The notes under the pieces are model-generated. The model had not been told where the DNA came from. It saw only the letters and a program-made list of their open reading frames with translations, and searched no databases. From Chlorogloeopsis fritschii PCC 6912 (GTDB lineage: Bacteria; Cyanobacteriota; Cyanobacteriia; Cyanobacteriales; Nostocaceae), in contig NZ_AJLN01000143.1 of the NCBI RefSeq assembly GCF_000317285.1, positions 1-64,000 of the forward strand: 64,000 bases of DNA, written 5' to 3'. Shown one piece after another: positions 54,742 to 63,957 of this stretch (position 1 is the first letter of the stretch; the number at the start of each line of letters is the position of its first letter). The translations under genes and the position numbers were made by a program.

Positions 54742-55044
54742 ATGCGACACCCATTTGATTTAGATATTTCGGAACTCAAATCTTTGAATTTAGAAATTGA
54801 AGACATCAGTAACGATGAAGCCGAGAAAGTTTCTGGTGGTGCTGATGCTACAACTTTAGCAGTGGGCGAGGAAGGTGGTGGTGAAGTTACAACCCTCGCC
54901 TTGGGTGAAGAAGGTGGTGAAATGACTACCGAAGCTTTTGGTGAAGAAGGAGGAGGGGGACAAGTTAGTACCAAAGCTTTAGGTGAAGAAGGGGGCATAA
55001 TTATCACAAAGGCCTGGTTTGAACACGGTGGTTTTTGCTTTTGA
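54742..55044 (+). CDS. Graspetide (RiPP) precursor with four TTxxxxEE core repeats
   Basis: A 100-residue peptide. The leader (1-33) is acidic, MRHPFDLDISELKSLNLEIE, and ends EAEKVSGG, resembling double-glycine leaders. The core has four repeats: TTLAVGEE (37-44), TTLALGEE (50-57), TTEAFGEE (62-69) and STKALGEE (76-83), each followed by GG, then a degenerate fifth, ITKAWFEHGG (88-97), and FCF. TTxxxxEE is the pattern of plesiocin-type graspetides, where an ATP-grasp ligase joins Thr hydroxyls to Glu side chains. GGAG lies 8 nt upstream. The ATP-grasp gene follows 161 nt downstream. Confidence 0.85.
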   Translation: MRHPFDLDISELKSLNLEIEDISNDEAEKVSGGADATTLAVGEEGGGEVTTLALGEEGGEMTTEAFGEEGGGGQVSTKALGEEGGIIITKAWFEHGGFCF

Positions 55045-55140
55045 ACCATTTTAATTCTTTCCAAAGACCTTGTTTAAATTCCACTGTTATATGGGCTGAA
55101 AATCTTCATAAAATGTCTGGTTTGTGTTTTTCAGACTATG

Positions 55141-55174
55141 AAATTGCAGCATGATAAATCAAATGCTGCAATTT
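55141..55174 (+). terminator. Hairpin between precursor and ATP-grasp genes
   Basis: AAATTGCAGCAT and ATGCTGCAATTT form a perfect 12-bp stem with a 10-nt loop, followed by TATTAAATAAATATTTTC. It could act as a partial terminator or a processing site that keeps precursor mRNA in excess over enzyme mRNA. Confidence 0.7.
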
Positions 55175-55205
55175 TATTAAATAAATATTTTCTAAATTTT
55201 TTAAG

Positions 55206-56108
55206 ATGAATATTTTAATTTTGGGTAATGCTCAAGATGCCCATGCCTCAGCAATCAAAAATGCTCTGATGGAGGCGGGAGTAATGGCAGATTATTTAGA
55301 TACGTCTTTATTCCCAACTCAATTACGCATATCGTGGAAACCAAATCAAACAGGACATTTAATATTGCCAGAAGGGCGCAGGCTAGAAATTGAAGATATC
55401 CATAGTGTTTACTGGCGGAATTTTTCTGGGGTTTCTGTGCCTCCTTTATACGATCGCCATCAGCAGCAAATAGCCATCAATGATTCAATGAGTACTTTGC
55501 GATCGCTCATGCAATCTTGTCAGCCACGTTGGGTAAATTCTTGGCAGGCATACCAATTTCACAAAGAAAAACCTCTCCAACTGAGCAAGGTGAAACAAAT
55601 AGGAGTGACAATTCCCCAAACTCTGATTAGTAACGATCCAGAGGAAGTGATTAATTTTATCCAATCCTTAGATAAAGTAATATTTAAGCCTGTATATGGA
55701 GGCGCACACACCAAATTAGTAACAGCAGATCATCTAGAACCAGAACGATTGAGTTTAGCTCTGAGTTTTTCTCCTGTAACTATACAAGAATACGTTCCAG
55801 GCACTAATATTCGTAGCTATGTAATTGGTAAGTCAGTTTATACAGCTGAAATTCGCAGCAGCCAGTTAGACTTTCGAGAAGATGTGGAAGCTGAGTTAAT
55901 TCCCATAGAATTGCCTGCTACGGTTCAACAACAATGTTTAGATATTGCTCAAGCATTGATGCTAGAGTGGACAGCCATTGATTGGCGTCGTAGGCATGAC
56001 GGAGAATACTTTTTCCTAGAAGCAAATCCTAGCCCAATGTTTTTGCACTTTGAGCGGCAAACAAGATTTCCCATTACTCGTAAGTTAGTCGAACTGTTGA
56101 TGCATTAG
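55206..56108 (+). CDS. ATP-grasp macrocyclase of a graspetide pathway
   Basis: A 300-residue RimK/MvdD-like ATP-grasp ligase. The N-terminal pre-ATP-grasp domain (1-120) includes VYWRNFSG and the WVNS segment; ATP binding follows with VIFKPVYGGAHTKLV, IQEYVPGTNIRSYVIG, AEIRSSQLDF, and metal ligands in EYFFLEANPSPMFLHFE. These match graspetide ligases that make omega-ester or omega-amide bonds. Only one such enzyme is present, as in plesiocin-type loci. No transporter or peptidase gene follows within the window's next genes. The next gene is convergent. Confidence 0.88.
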   Translation: MNILILGNAQDAHASAIKNALMEAGVMADYLDTSLFPTQLRISWKPNQTGHLILPEGRRLEIEDIHSVYWRNFSGVSVPPLYDRHQQQIAINDSMSTLRSLMQSCQPRWVNSWQAYQFHKEKPLQLSKVKQIGVTIPQTLISNDPEEVINFIQSLDKVIFKPVYGGAHTKLVTADHLEPERLSLALSFSPVTIQEYVPGTNIRSYVIGKSVYTAEIRSSQLDFREDVEAELIPIELPATVQQQCLDIAQALMLEWTAIDWRRRHDGEYFFLEANPSPMFLHFERQTRFPITRKLVELLMH

Positions 56109-56257
56109 TAGTTAAGAAGGCAGATGGCAGATGGTAGAGGGCAGAAGGAAAGGATAAGGGAAAAGAATATGCTGATCCATTCTCGATGTCCCCGTGTCCC
56201 CCTGTCACCTTGTCCTGTTCATCTGTTCCCTGTAACCTGTACCCTGTTCCCTTCCGA
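56109..56257. repeat. AGATGGCAGATGGTAGAGGGC / CCCTGTAACCTGTACCC repeat region
   Basis: Tandem repeats in the short convergent gap: AAGGCAGATGGCAGATGGTAG, then CCCCGTGTCCCCCTGTCACC and CCCTGTAACCTGTACCCTG. Confidence 0.55.
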
Positions 56258-57610
56258 TCACATAAATCCTGCCGATTCATACAAGCGTTTGAGCATCGCC
56301 ATAATCTTATCACCATAATCTAACTCTGCTGACCAGCGTCCTGATAGCTGATCTATTAAGGGAGCAACACCGCGTGTAACAAAGCGAAAGCGTGGATCTA
56401 CGACTTCCTGTACTAAAGGTTCTAAACTAGCGTAAGCTTTTAAGTGTTGAATATGCGCCCTCACACCAACTCTGGCACTTTCAAAAGACGCTGCTTGTGT
56501 ACCACCGCCAATAGTTCCTAAGCCTGCAAAATTATTTTGTTCGGGTTTGATGTCATTGCCAAATCGTAAAAACCCAGTTTCTACACACATTTGGCAGAAG
56601 GCAATGTCATAATTTACTCCTTCAATGGCAGCTTCTTCTCGATAGAGTTTCGCTATTTCAGGAAACTGTACTAAAGCATTTTCATTGTTGCTTTTGAGAA
56701 ATATCTGTAACTGCACTTCTGAAGTATAACCCGGCGACATGATGCGATCGATTTGACCAGGACAAATTACTAAATTGGAGCGTAAGGTAACTGTACGAGT
56801 CGTATTATCCCAACTAACAGAAATATTAAAGTCCCGCAGTTCAATAGCTTTGACATAAACAACTCGTCGATAAGTGATGCGACGGACATTAGATGATTTC
56901 GACAGATCAATCCGCAAGCGATCTACTAAGTCAATCGGAATGTAAGCATTACCGTTAACGAGTATCCCTTGCTCGGCGTACTTTTGTCCGTTGATGTTGA
57001 TATTAATGGGCGGAAACTTCGGTTCCTGTTCTTCTCCGGAGCCAGGATCGATAGTACGACTCCAAGCTGCTAGTGCATCAGCAATGCCAATGGCAAAGTC
57101 GCGACGGCGAGATTGCAGCAAAGAGCGATCGTCTGGGCTGGTTAAAAAACCAACCTGCATCAATAAAGAAGGCACGGTGATCTGGCGACAGAATGCCAAA
57201 CTGCCCAAACCCGAATTAGTATCTGGCTTAACCCCACGATTAGGTAATTGGGGAACACGACGTAGCAATCCCACCAAAAGTAAATCGGCGTTAATCTTGC
57301 GCTCATCGTTGTTGGCAATATAAAAAACGCTAGCCCCGCGCACATCCGGGCTGCTAGCTGCATCGGCATGAATTTCTATCGCTACATCACCTCGACGAGC
57401 ACGAGAATTTATCCATTCGATAGTTTGTTTGGCACTTAAATCATCGGGAACTGCCAAAACACCAACATTCCGCGCCCGTAGTTCCGTTACAATTAAATCG
57501 CGCAGCAAAATCATTTCCTTAGCTTCTGTTGTACCACCCGCGATCGAGCCTGGATCGAGTTTTCCTGCTTCTTTGCCTCCGTGTGCTGCTGAAATAAAAA
57601 TGCGTCCCAT
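56258..57610 (-). CDS. N-acetylmuramoyl-L-alanine amidase with glucosaminidase-like domain
   Basis: A 450-residue cell-wall hydrolase. The Amidase_3 domain (about 1-190) has IFISAAHGGKEAG, the Glu in GTTEAKEMILL, and EIHADAASSPDVRG as zinc/catalytic residues. A central domain resembles copper-amine-oxidase N-terminal repeats (IPIDLVDRLRIDL), and the C-terminal part is FlgJ/glucosaminidase-like (CVETGFLRFGNDIKPEQNNFAGLG). No signal peptide is evident. The second Met (57610; MGRIFIS) is the usual start. It may act in septum or septal-junction remodelling; the substrate linkage is by family only. Confidence 0.88.
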   Translation of the reverse strand: MGRIFISAAHGGKEAGKLDPGSIAGGTTEAKEMILLRDLIVTELRARNVGVLAVPDDLSAKQTIEWINSRARRGDVAIEIHADAASSPDVRGASVFYIANNDERKINADLLLVGLLRRVPQLPNRGVKPDTNSGLGSLAFCRQITVPSLLMQVGFLTSPDDRSLLQSRRRDFAIGIADALAAWSRTIDPGSGEEQEPKFPPINININGQKYAEQGILVNGNAYIPIDLVDRLRIDLSKSSNVRRITYRRVVYVKAIELRDFNISVSWDNTTRTVTLRSNLVICPGQIDRIMSPGYTSEVQLQIFLKSNNENALVQFPEIAKLYREEAAIEGVNYDIAFCQMCVETGFLRFGNDIKPEQNNFAGLGTIGGGTQAASFESARVGVRAHIQHLKAYASLEPLVQEVVDPRFRFVTRGVAPLIDQLSGRWSAELDYGDKIMAMLKRLYESAGFM

Positions 57611-57711
57611 TTTCAATATTTCCTTTAAGTAAAATAAATGTAATATTTCTTACTAGTTATTTTTGGCTTGGGAACAAGAATATAATAGCCATTAGAAGTC
57701 CTTTATTATTT

Positions 57712-57772
57712 GTCATTAGCAATTGATCTAAAGTTTAATGACCAATGATGAATGATTAATGACTAATGGCTT
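57712..57772. repeat. TTAGCAATTG / AATGACCAATGATGAATG repeat
   Basis: Another TTAGTCATT-family stretch: TTTGTCATTAGCAATT, then TTTAATGACCAATGATGAATG and ATTAATGACTAATGGC, just before dnaG. Confidence 0.65.
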
Positions 57773-57775
57773 AGT

Positions 57776-59722
57776 ATGAGTATTCCCCGTTTACACCCAG
57801 ACACTATAGAGGAAATAAAACAACGAGCTGACATTTATGATGTGATCTCGGAGCACGTTGTTTTACGCAGGCGGGGGAAAGATTTTGTCGGTTTATGTCC
57901 CTTCCACGAAGAAAAAACTCCCAGTTTCACCGTTAGTTCCAGCAAGCAAATGTATTATTGCTTTGGCTGTCAAGCGGGAGGAAACGCGATTAAGTTTTTG
58001 ATGGATTTACACAAGCACTCATTTTCGGAAGTAGTGCTTGACTTAGCACGGCGCTACCAAGTACCCGTGCAAACTCTAGAACCCGAACATAGACAAGAAT
58101 TTTCCAGGCAACTCTCGGAGCGATCGCAACTCTATGAAGTTCTCGCTTCGGCTTCCCAATTTTATCAGCACGCTCTCAAACAAAGTCAAGGAAAATTAGC
58201 TCTTGAATATCTGCGAGAAAAACGCCAACTTACAGATGAAACAATTGGGCAATTTAATTTAGGTTATGCTCCTGCTGGTTGGGAAACCCTTTATCGCTAT
58301 TTGGTAGAAGATAAACGCTATCCAGTTCAGCTTGTAGAGAAGGCTGGTTTAATTAAACCCCGCAAAGAAAGCACTGGTTATTACGATGTGTTTCGCGATC
58401 GCATTATGATACCAATTCATGACATTATGGGACGCGCGATCGCTTTTGGTGGTAGAAGTTTGGGAGAGGAGCAACCAAAGTATCTCAATTCACCGGAAAC
58501 TGAACTTTTTCAGAAAGGTAAAACTTTATTTGCACTTCATCAGGCTAAAGCTGGCATTTCTCAACTCGATCAAGCGGTGGTGGTAGAAGGATACTTTGAT
58601 GCGATCGCCCTCCACGCAGCCGGAATTAACAACGTTGTCGCATCTCTCGGTACTGCTCTGAGTTTAGAGCAAGTGCGCTTGGTGTTGCGCTACAGCGACT
58701 CAAAACAATTGATACTTAACTTCGATGCCGACAAAGCCGGGACTATTGCCGCCGAAAGAGCGATCGGAGAAATTGCCAACTTAGCATACAAGGGCGAAGT
58801 ACAGCTCAAGATTCTGAATTTGCCTGATGGTAAAGATGCTGATGAATACTTGCTTGCACGCAGCCCAGAAGACTATCGCCAACTGTTAGCAAACGCCCCT
58901 TTGTGGCTAGATTGGCAAATTCAGCAAATAATTAAAAATCGGGACTTGAAACAGGCTACTGACTTTCAGCAAGTATCTCAACAGTTAGTAAAATTACTGA
59001 AAAATATAGAAAATAGCGATACGCTTAATTACTACGTATCTCATTGTGCAGAAATATTAGCTCTGGGAGATACGAGACTTTTACCCCTAAGAGTAGAAAA
59101 TCTCCTCACTCAAATTGCTCCGCAAAATAGCTATAGCTCTCAATCAGCCTATCTTCCTCGTCCAAAACAGCCTAGAATAACCACACAATCATCTACACAG
59201 GAAAGTAAAAAAACTACACCAACACTAGAAAAGAGTCTTTTAGAACAAGCAGAGGCTTTGTTATTGCGAATTTACCTGCATTGTCCCGAACAACGTCAAT
59301 TTATTACTGACGCCTTAGAAGAGCGAGATTTACAATTTAGCCTTTCCCATCATCGATTTTTGTGGCAACAGATTTTAGAAATTTCATCTGTTCCTTTGGA
59401 GCAAGAGCTAATCTCGACAGTGCAAGATAGATTTCTAGAGTTTCCTGAAGAAATAGAGTTAGTTTCCCATCTGTTTCATCTCAACGAGAAAAGCCAAAAA
59501 GAAATTCTGCGCACTCCCCAAGTAGTACAAGCAGCGATCGCTTGTATGGAACGCGTGTTAAGAGAAAAGCGCTATCGTCACTTCTTGGAATTGTGGCAGC
59601 AAACCGATCCACAAGTGGAGCCAGAGCGGTGGCAATCTTATTACCAAGCCTTTTATGCCGAAAAGCAGCGGTTGCAAGAATTAGATCGACAACGGCTATT
59701 TTCTTTGCCAGAGTTATTGTGA
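57776..59722 (+). CDS. dnaG: DNA primase
   Basis: DnaG makes RNA primers for replication. The 648-residue protein has a CHC2 zinc finger (GLCPFHEEKTPSFTV...YYCFGCQAGG), a Toprim core (VVVEGYFDAIALHAAGINN; LILNFDADKAGTIAAERA) and a divergent C-terminal helicase-interaction domain. ATG with TTAG upstream; the repeat-derived leader ends 4 nt before. Length fits cyanobacterial primases. Confidence 0.96.
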   Translation: MSIPRLHPDTIEEIKQRADIYDVISEHVVLRRRGKDFVGLCPFHEEKTPSFTVSSSKQMYYCFGCQAGGNAIKFLMDLHKHSFSEVVLDLARRYQVPVQTLEPEHRQEFSRQLSERSQLYEVLASASQFYQHALKQSQGKLALEYLREKRQLTDETIGQFNLGYAPAGWETLYRYLVEDKRYPVQLVEKAGLIKPRKESTGYYDVFRDRIMIPIHDIMGRAIAFGGRSLGEEQPKYLNSPETELFQKGKTLFALHQAKAGISQLDQAVVVEGYFDAIALHAAGINNVVASLGTALSLEQVRLVLRYSDSKQLILNFDADKAGTIAAERAIGEIANLAYKGEVQLKILNLPDGKDADEYLLARSPEDYRQLLANAPLWLDWQIQQIIKNRDLKQATDFQQVSQQLVKLLKNIENSDTLNYYVSHCAEILALGDTRLLPLRVENLLTQIAPQNSYSSQSAYLPRPKQPRITTQSSTQESKKTTPTLEKSLLEQAEALLLRIYLHCPEQRQFITDALEERDLQFSLSHHRFLWQQILEISSVPLEQELISTVQDRFLEFPEEIELVSHLFHLNEKSQKEILRTPQVVQAAIACMERVLREKRYRHFLELWQQTDPQVEPERWQSYYQAFYAEKQRLQELDRQRLFSLPELL

Positions 59723-59833
59723 GAATGTACCTGCTGTCGGCTTAGTTGCTATAAAATCCGAAACTGAACATAGTTGGACTGTAGGTATCACTACAAAGCA
59801 ACACACACCTCTGTTCAACAAGTTTAAACAACT

Positions 59834-60319
59834 ATGATTCACCATATTTCAATTGCAGTTAAAAATCCTCAACACGTCGCTAGTGTGTTAGCAGAAATTT
59901 TGCGCGGCAAAGCCCTTCGTTTTCCTCCCGTTCCCGATAGTTACATGGTACTAGTAGGAGATGAATTTGGTACATTAATTGAACTTTACCCCTTGGGTGC
60001 GGAACTCATCCCAGATGCATGGCAAGGACAAGCAGGATGCCAAATTAATGAGCATCCTTCTAACTACACATCCGTTCATGCAGCAATTTCTGTTCCTAGC
60101 AGCTTAGAGGAAATTGAACAAATTGGCGCACGGGAAGGATGGCGAGTATTACCGTGCAACCGTGAGGGCATATTTGATGTCATCGAATTTTGGATTGAAA
60201 ACCGCCTGATGCTGGAATTTCTGACTCCTGCGATCGCGCCCAAGTACCTCAATGCCTTCAGCCCAGAGCAATTAGAACTGTTTGCAGAGCAATTTGCTAT
60301 GGCAGATGTACGTAAATAA
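59834..60319 (+). CDS. VOC/glyoxalase-superfamily-like protein
   Basis: A 161-residue protein with MIHHISIAVKNPQHVASVLAEIL, then LVGDEFGTLIELYPLG and VIEFWIENRLMLEFLTP: the beta-alpha-beta-beta-beta pattern of the VOC superfamily, with His and Glu as possible metal ligands. Conserved in cyanobacteria by my recollection; substrate unknown. Confidence 0.75.
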   Translation: MIHHISIAVKNPQHVASVLAEILRGKALRFPPVPDSYMVLVGDEFGTLIELYPLGAELIPDAWQGQAGCQINEHPSNYTSVHAAISVPSSLEEIEQIGAREGWRVLPCNREGIFDVIEFWIENRLMLEFLTPAIAPKYLNAFSPEQLELFAEQFAMADVRK

Positions 60320-61138
60320 TGCCGATAAATAATTTAGTTGAGTGGTAGGTACAACATCAAGCACCTACCGCTCTCAATTGTTCTTCTATACAAACTTTTT
60401 TTGTCTTGCCCTAATACACTCTAAAACCCTACTGTTAGATTAGACCACAAATCGTAGGGGAGTCAGTTGCTCCACTTGGGGTTTCCCCAAGTGGAGCAAC
60501 TGGCGTTGGGCATTGCCCGCCAAAGCCTATGTAGTAAGCATTTTAGATAGTGGTGAACAATGCCCACCTTACAGAAAACTGCTGTAAAATGAGATTATGA
60601 TCTGGAGGCGTATCCAATCGCTAAAAGTAGACTCCGCTAAAATTTTCTTTTAAAGGCAGATCCAGTCAGCTTCCAATACTCTTTTCACTGCAATCACGCC
60701 TTTAATGGAACTGACTAAATTAATGCGATCGGCTTTACCTGGATTAAGTCACCGCCCAAAACTTGAGGAATCTAACTGCATAAATCCGTGCTGACTCTGC
60801 ACCACACCTGCACGGCAGACAAGTCAGAATTTGTTCCAGTTCACGCTCGCCTATCGGTTACTTGTTAGGAATATTGCTGGGAAAATCTTATACTACGGTT
60901 AATCGATTAATTTTTTGTATTTTGCGAAGTATGAACTTTTTTCTGATTAGTAAATGTGATAGCATCCCACTAATCACCTAAAAGCTATAAAACTATCGGT
61001 TTATCGTAGATTCATAGATAATTCCCTAATCCATATCTGGAAAATTATCTGGAAAATGGTATTTACCTTAAAAATCTGATTTCTAAGTCATAGGGAACTT
61101 CCGAACACTATAGCCTTGCCAAGCAATCATAATTTGAG
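60320..61138. other. Intergenic region between VOC gene and cysE
   Basis: About 820 bp. It contains the strong hairpin at 60465-60501, a GGCATTG/CAATGCCC inverted repeat (60510-60575), and minus-strand protein-like text at about 60660-60860 (for example DRINLVSSIKGVIAVKRVLE) that may be a decayed gene I cannot name. Confidence 0.45.
60465..60501. repeat. Perfect 17-bp stem hairpin
   Basis: AGTTGCTCCACTTGGGG, loop TTT, CCCCAAGTGGAGCAACT. No T-tract follows, so it is more likely a repeat unit or cruciform than a terminator. Confidence 0.8.
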
Positions 61139-61144
61139 TTGAGT

Positions 61145-61864
61145 ATGCTGCTAACTGATTTGCGAACAATTTACGAGCGCGATCCTGCTGCCCGTAACTG
61201 GGTGGAAGTCTTGTTCTGTTATCCTGGGCTGCAAGCCCTGATGTTCCATCGACTAGCACACTGGTTATATAAAAGGGGAATACCTTTTATCCCGCGCTTG
61301 ATTTCTCAGATCAGTCGGTTTTTGACTGGCATTGAAATTCACCCAGGAGCAAAAATTGGCAAGGGTGTATTTATCGATCATGGCATGGGAGTAGTGATTG
61401 GGGAAACGGCGATTGTGGGCGATCGCGCTTTGATCTATCAAGGTGTTACTTTAGGCGGCACAGGAAAAGAAAACGGCAAACGTCATCCCACTCTAGGTAA
61501 CAATGTAGTCGTGGGAGCAGGTGCAAAGGTATTGGGCAATATTCAAATTGGGGATAACGTTCGCATCGGGGCGGGTTCTGTAGTGCTGCGCGATGTACCT
61601 AGTAATACTACTGTAGTTGGAATTCCCGGACGTATCACTCGTCAAGACAAGTTAAAAGCCGATGTTTTGGCTCACAATCAGCTGCGCGATGTAGAAGCTG
61701 AAGCGATCCGAGCTTTATTTGAACGGGTAAAGGAACTAGAAAAACAAGTGGAGCAGTTGGAAACTAATTTACATCTGTCTACTACTGATGTATGTGTAGG
61801 CAACGAAATTAAATCCGATAGTGATTTGGTAATTGAAGAGTTTTTAGATGGAGCAGGAATTTAG
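61145..61864 (+). CDS. cysE: Serine O-acetyltransferase
   Basis: CysE acetylates serine for cysteine synthesis. The 239-residue protein has an N-terminal helical domain ([22 protein letters not shown]), the left-handed beta-helix [32 protein letters not shown] with the catalytic His/Asp, and [19 protein letters not shown]. The C-terminus extends about 45 residues past the usual end, with a coiled coil ([16 protein letters not shown]). I choose ATG 61145 over TTG 61139. Confidence 0.95.
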   Translation: MLLTDLRTIYERDPAARNWVEVLFCYPGLQALMFHRLAHWLYKRGIPFIPRLISQISRFLTGIEIHPGAKIGKGVFIDHGMGVVIGETAIVGDRALIYQGVTLGGTGKENGKRHPTLGNNVVVGAGAKVLGNIQIGDNVRIGAGSVVLRDVPSNTTVVGIPGRITRQDKLKADVLAHNQLRDVEAEAIRALFERVKELEKQVEQLETNLHLSTTDVCVGNEIKSDSDLVIEEFLDGAGI

Positions 61865-62019
61865 AACAGATGGGGAATTTATGGAATGCCGAGCAGGTGG
61901 TTATAGCGATTTTCGGGTAAATGAACCACAGCTTTATTTGTCTCACGCAGAGACGCTCCAGGCGCAAAGAGTAATCAAGAGTGTGGTCTAAATAGATGAA
62001 ACCTGCTGTAATTTTCCTC

Positions 62020-62259
62020 TTAGGATGCCCAACAACTTTTTTCAGGAAAGTTTCTCTGTTGCCAATGTCGGTAAATTTTGGCTGAGGCTCTCACAAACAA
62101 AGCTGAAGAATTATTAGTTGGGGCTGGTTCTATTTCTTTAACTTCACCGCTAAGTTTATCCAATTCTAGACGACCAAGTTTTTCTTCACTAGATCCAAAG
62201 TAGTAAACTACTTTTTTATCATCTTCACTATCTTTCAAAAGAACCACATAAAAAGCCAT
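62020..62259 (-). CDS. Hypothetical protein, 79 residues
   Basis: A small soluble protein: MAFYVVLLKDSEDDKKVVYYFG then KLGRLELDKLSGEVKEIEPAP. The beta-rich first half looks like a compact domain; the tail (SAKIYRHWQQRNFPEKSCWAS) is basic and aromatic. I recall similar small cyanobacterial proteins but no function. Confidence 0.7.
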   Translation of the reverse strand: MAFYVVLLKDSEDDKKVVYYFGSSEEKLGRLELDKLSGEVKEIEPAPTNNSSALFVRASAKIYRHWQQRNFPEKSCWAS

Positions 62260-62337
62260 ATCCGATTGTATTCCCTGATCGTGAAGATTTCTAAAACACT
62301 AATACTAGCTTACTCATTAAGCTATGACTATACAGCA

Positions 62338-62736
62338 CTACCCATCCAAGCAAACTGCATCCGCTTCTATTTCTATTAACATTGCCGGATCAATCAGAGA
62401 TTTTACTTCCACCATAGTTGTAGCAGGTGGAGTCTCACCAAAAAATTCTTGATGCGCCTGCCCAAATTCAGCCCAACGGCTAATATCGGTAACAAACATC
62501 CGAGTTCGCACCACAGAATTTATATCAGCGCCTAAATCTTGCAATGCTTTTTGAATAATTTCCAAACACCGTTTTGCTTGAGCATAACCATCATCAGGTG
62601 CAAATACTCCACCCTCTTCGGCAACTGGTGCAGTTCCAGAAATATAAATATGGTTTCCGACTCTGACGCCTCGACAGTAGCCTACCTTAGATTCCCAGAA
62701 CGTACCAGAAAAAGCCCGTCTAATTTGCATTGTCAA
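62338..62736 (-). CDS. RidA/YjgF family protein
   Basis: A 132-residue RidA-like protein: KVGYCRGVRVGNHIYISGTAPV, DGYAQAKRCLEIIQKAL, VVRTRMFVTDISRW and PPATTMVEVKSLIDPAMLIEIEADAV. The Arg in RTRMFVTD and Glu in IEIEADA are those of the active-site cleft. RidA removes reactive enamines; this subgroup's substrate is unknown. Confidence 0.92.
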   Translation of the reverse strand: MTMQIRRAFSGTFWESKVGYCRGVRVGNHIYISGTAPVAEEGGVFAPDDGYAQAKRCLEIIQKALQDLGADINSVVRTRMFVTDISRWAEFGQAHQEFFGETPPATTMVEVKSLIDPAMLIEIEADAVCLDG

Positions 62737-62877
62737 CTAAGTTTAATGCCCACTGAGGGAATTTTATATCAAGTCCGTCTAATGAGTGAGAATAAACACT
62801 CGTGAAAACTCTCTGCGACTCTGCGTGAGGTAAATTCCTACTTTTAATCAGCACGCCACTTCACTAGCATAACTCTT

Positions 62878-63957
62878 GTGCGAGATGAGATTATCCAAAG
62901 ATTGGGAATGCGAGAACCACGTATATTTGTGCGCGGTTTTGATCGCCCCAATATTTGGCTGGGTGTAGAGCCATTCCACGACGTCACTGAAAAGCAAAAT
63001 GCTTTGATTAAGCGAGTGATTGATGTCGAAAAGCCAGGTATAGTTTATGCGGCAACCCGTAAGCACAGTGAGGAAATTGCTGAAAAATTGTGCAAAAAAG
63101 GTGTGCAAGCCGTTCATTATCACGCAGGAATGAAAGCAGGAGAACGAGAGAAAGTACAAACAGCTTTTATGGCAGATGAGGTAGAAGTTATCGTTGCCAC
63201 CACTGCTTTTGGTATGGGAGTAGATAAACTCAATGTGCGCTTTGTCTTCCACTACGATATCAGCGATTCGCTCGATTCTTACTACCAGGAAATTGGACGT
63301 TCTGGACGGGATGGCGAGCAAGCAAAAGCAATTCTGTTTTACAATGCTCATGACCTCAACATCCGCCGTTTTTTTGCTAGTGGCGGTAAGGTAGATGTTG
63401 ATGAGGTTTTACAAGTGGCTGAAGCAGTAAAAAACGTTGAGACACCACTAGAACCAGAAGATTTACAAAAACAAACAAAACTATCTGCCAGTAAAGTTAC
63501 AAAAGTTCTCAGTCGTTTGGAAGAAGTAGAAGCAGTGGAAATTCTGCCAACGGGTGAAGTAACTCAAAGCGAGGCGGAAGTTAATCAAGAACAAGCAGCA
63601 CAAGCAGCAGCAATAGCACAAGAAAAACAGCAAAAATTTTTGCAATCTCGTTTAGAAATGATGCGGAATTATGCCGAAGTGCGAGATTGTCGGCGTAGAT
63701 TTTTGTTGAACTACTTTGGCGAACCCCGACAGAAAGCTTGTGGATTTTGCAATAATTGCCAAGCTGGAATTGTCGTTGAAGAAAATCTACAGAATCAGCC
63801 TTTTGCCATCAATAGTGCTGTCATTCATACCAATTTTGCTAAAGGGCGGGTGCTGCGTTATGAAGGCGACAAGATGGTAATTCTGTTCGACAAAGTGGGA
63901 TATAAAACCTTTGCTGTGGAATTGGTGGAGGGAATGTTGAAGCAGATAGATGAATAG
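62878..63957 (+). pseudogene. recQ: RecQ helicase lacking the N-terminal helicase lobe
   Basis: A 359-residue frame (GTG start) with helicase motifs IV-VI (KPGIVYAATRKHSEEIAEKL; VIVATTAFGMGVDKLNVRF; YYQEIGRSGRDGE), the RecQ-C zinc site (CRRRFLLNYFGE...ACGFCNNC) and a short C-terminal RQC-like end. Motifs 0, I (Walker A), Ia, II and III, about 220 residues, are missing; upstream DNA is RidA in the opposite direction, with no trace of them. This is a truncated gene, not an artefact of the window edge. Confidence 0.85.

Noticed and set aside
55045-55205. A second RiPP precursor in the precursor-ligase gap
   Set aside because: No open frame with a leader or core motif; only the hairpin is present.
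60660-60870. Minus-strand protein-like text before cysE
   Set aside because: Segments such as DRINLVSSIKGVIAVKRVLE look protein-like, but no start, no continuous frame and no family name could be supported.
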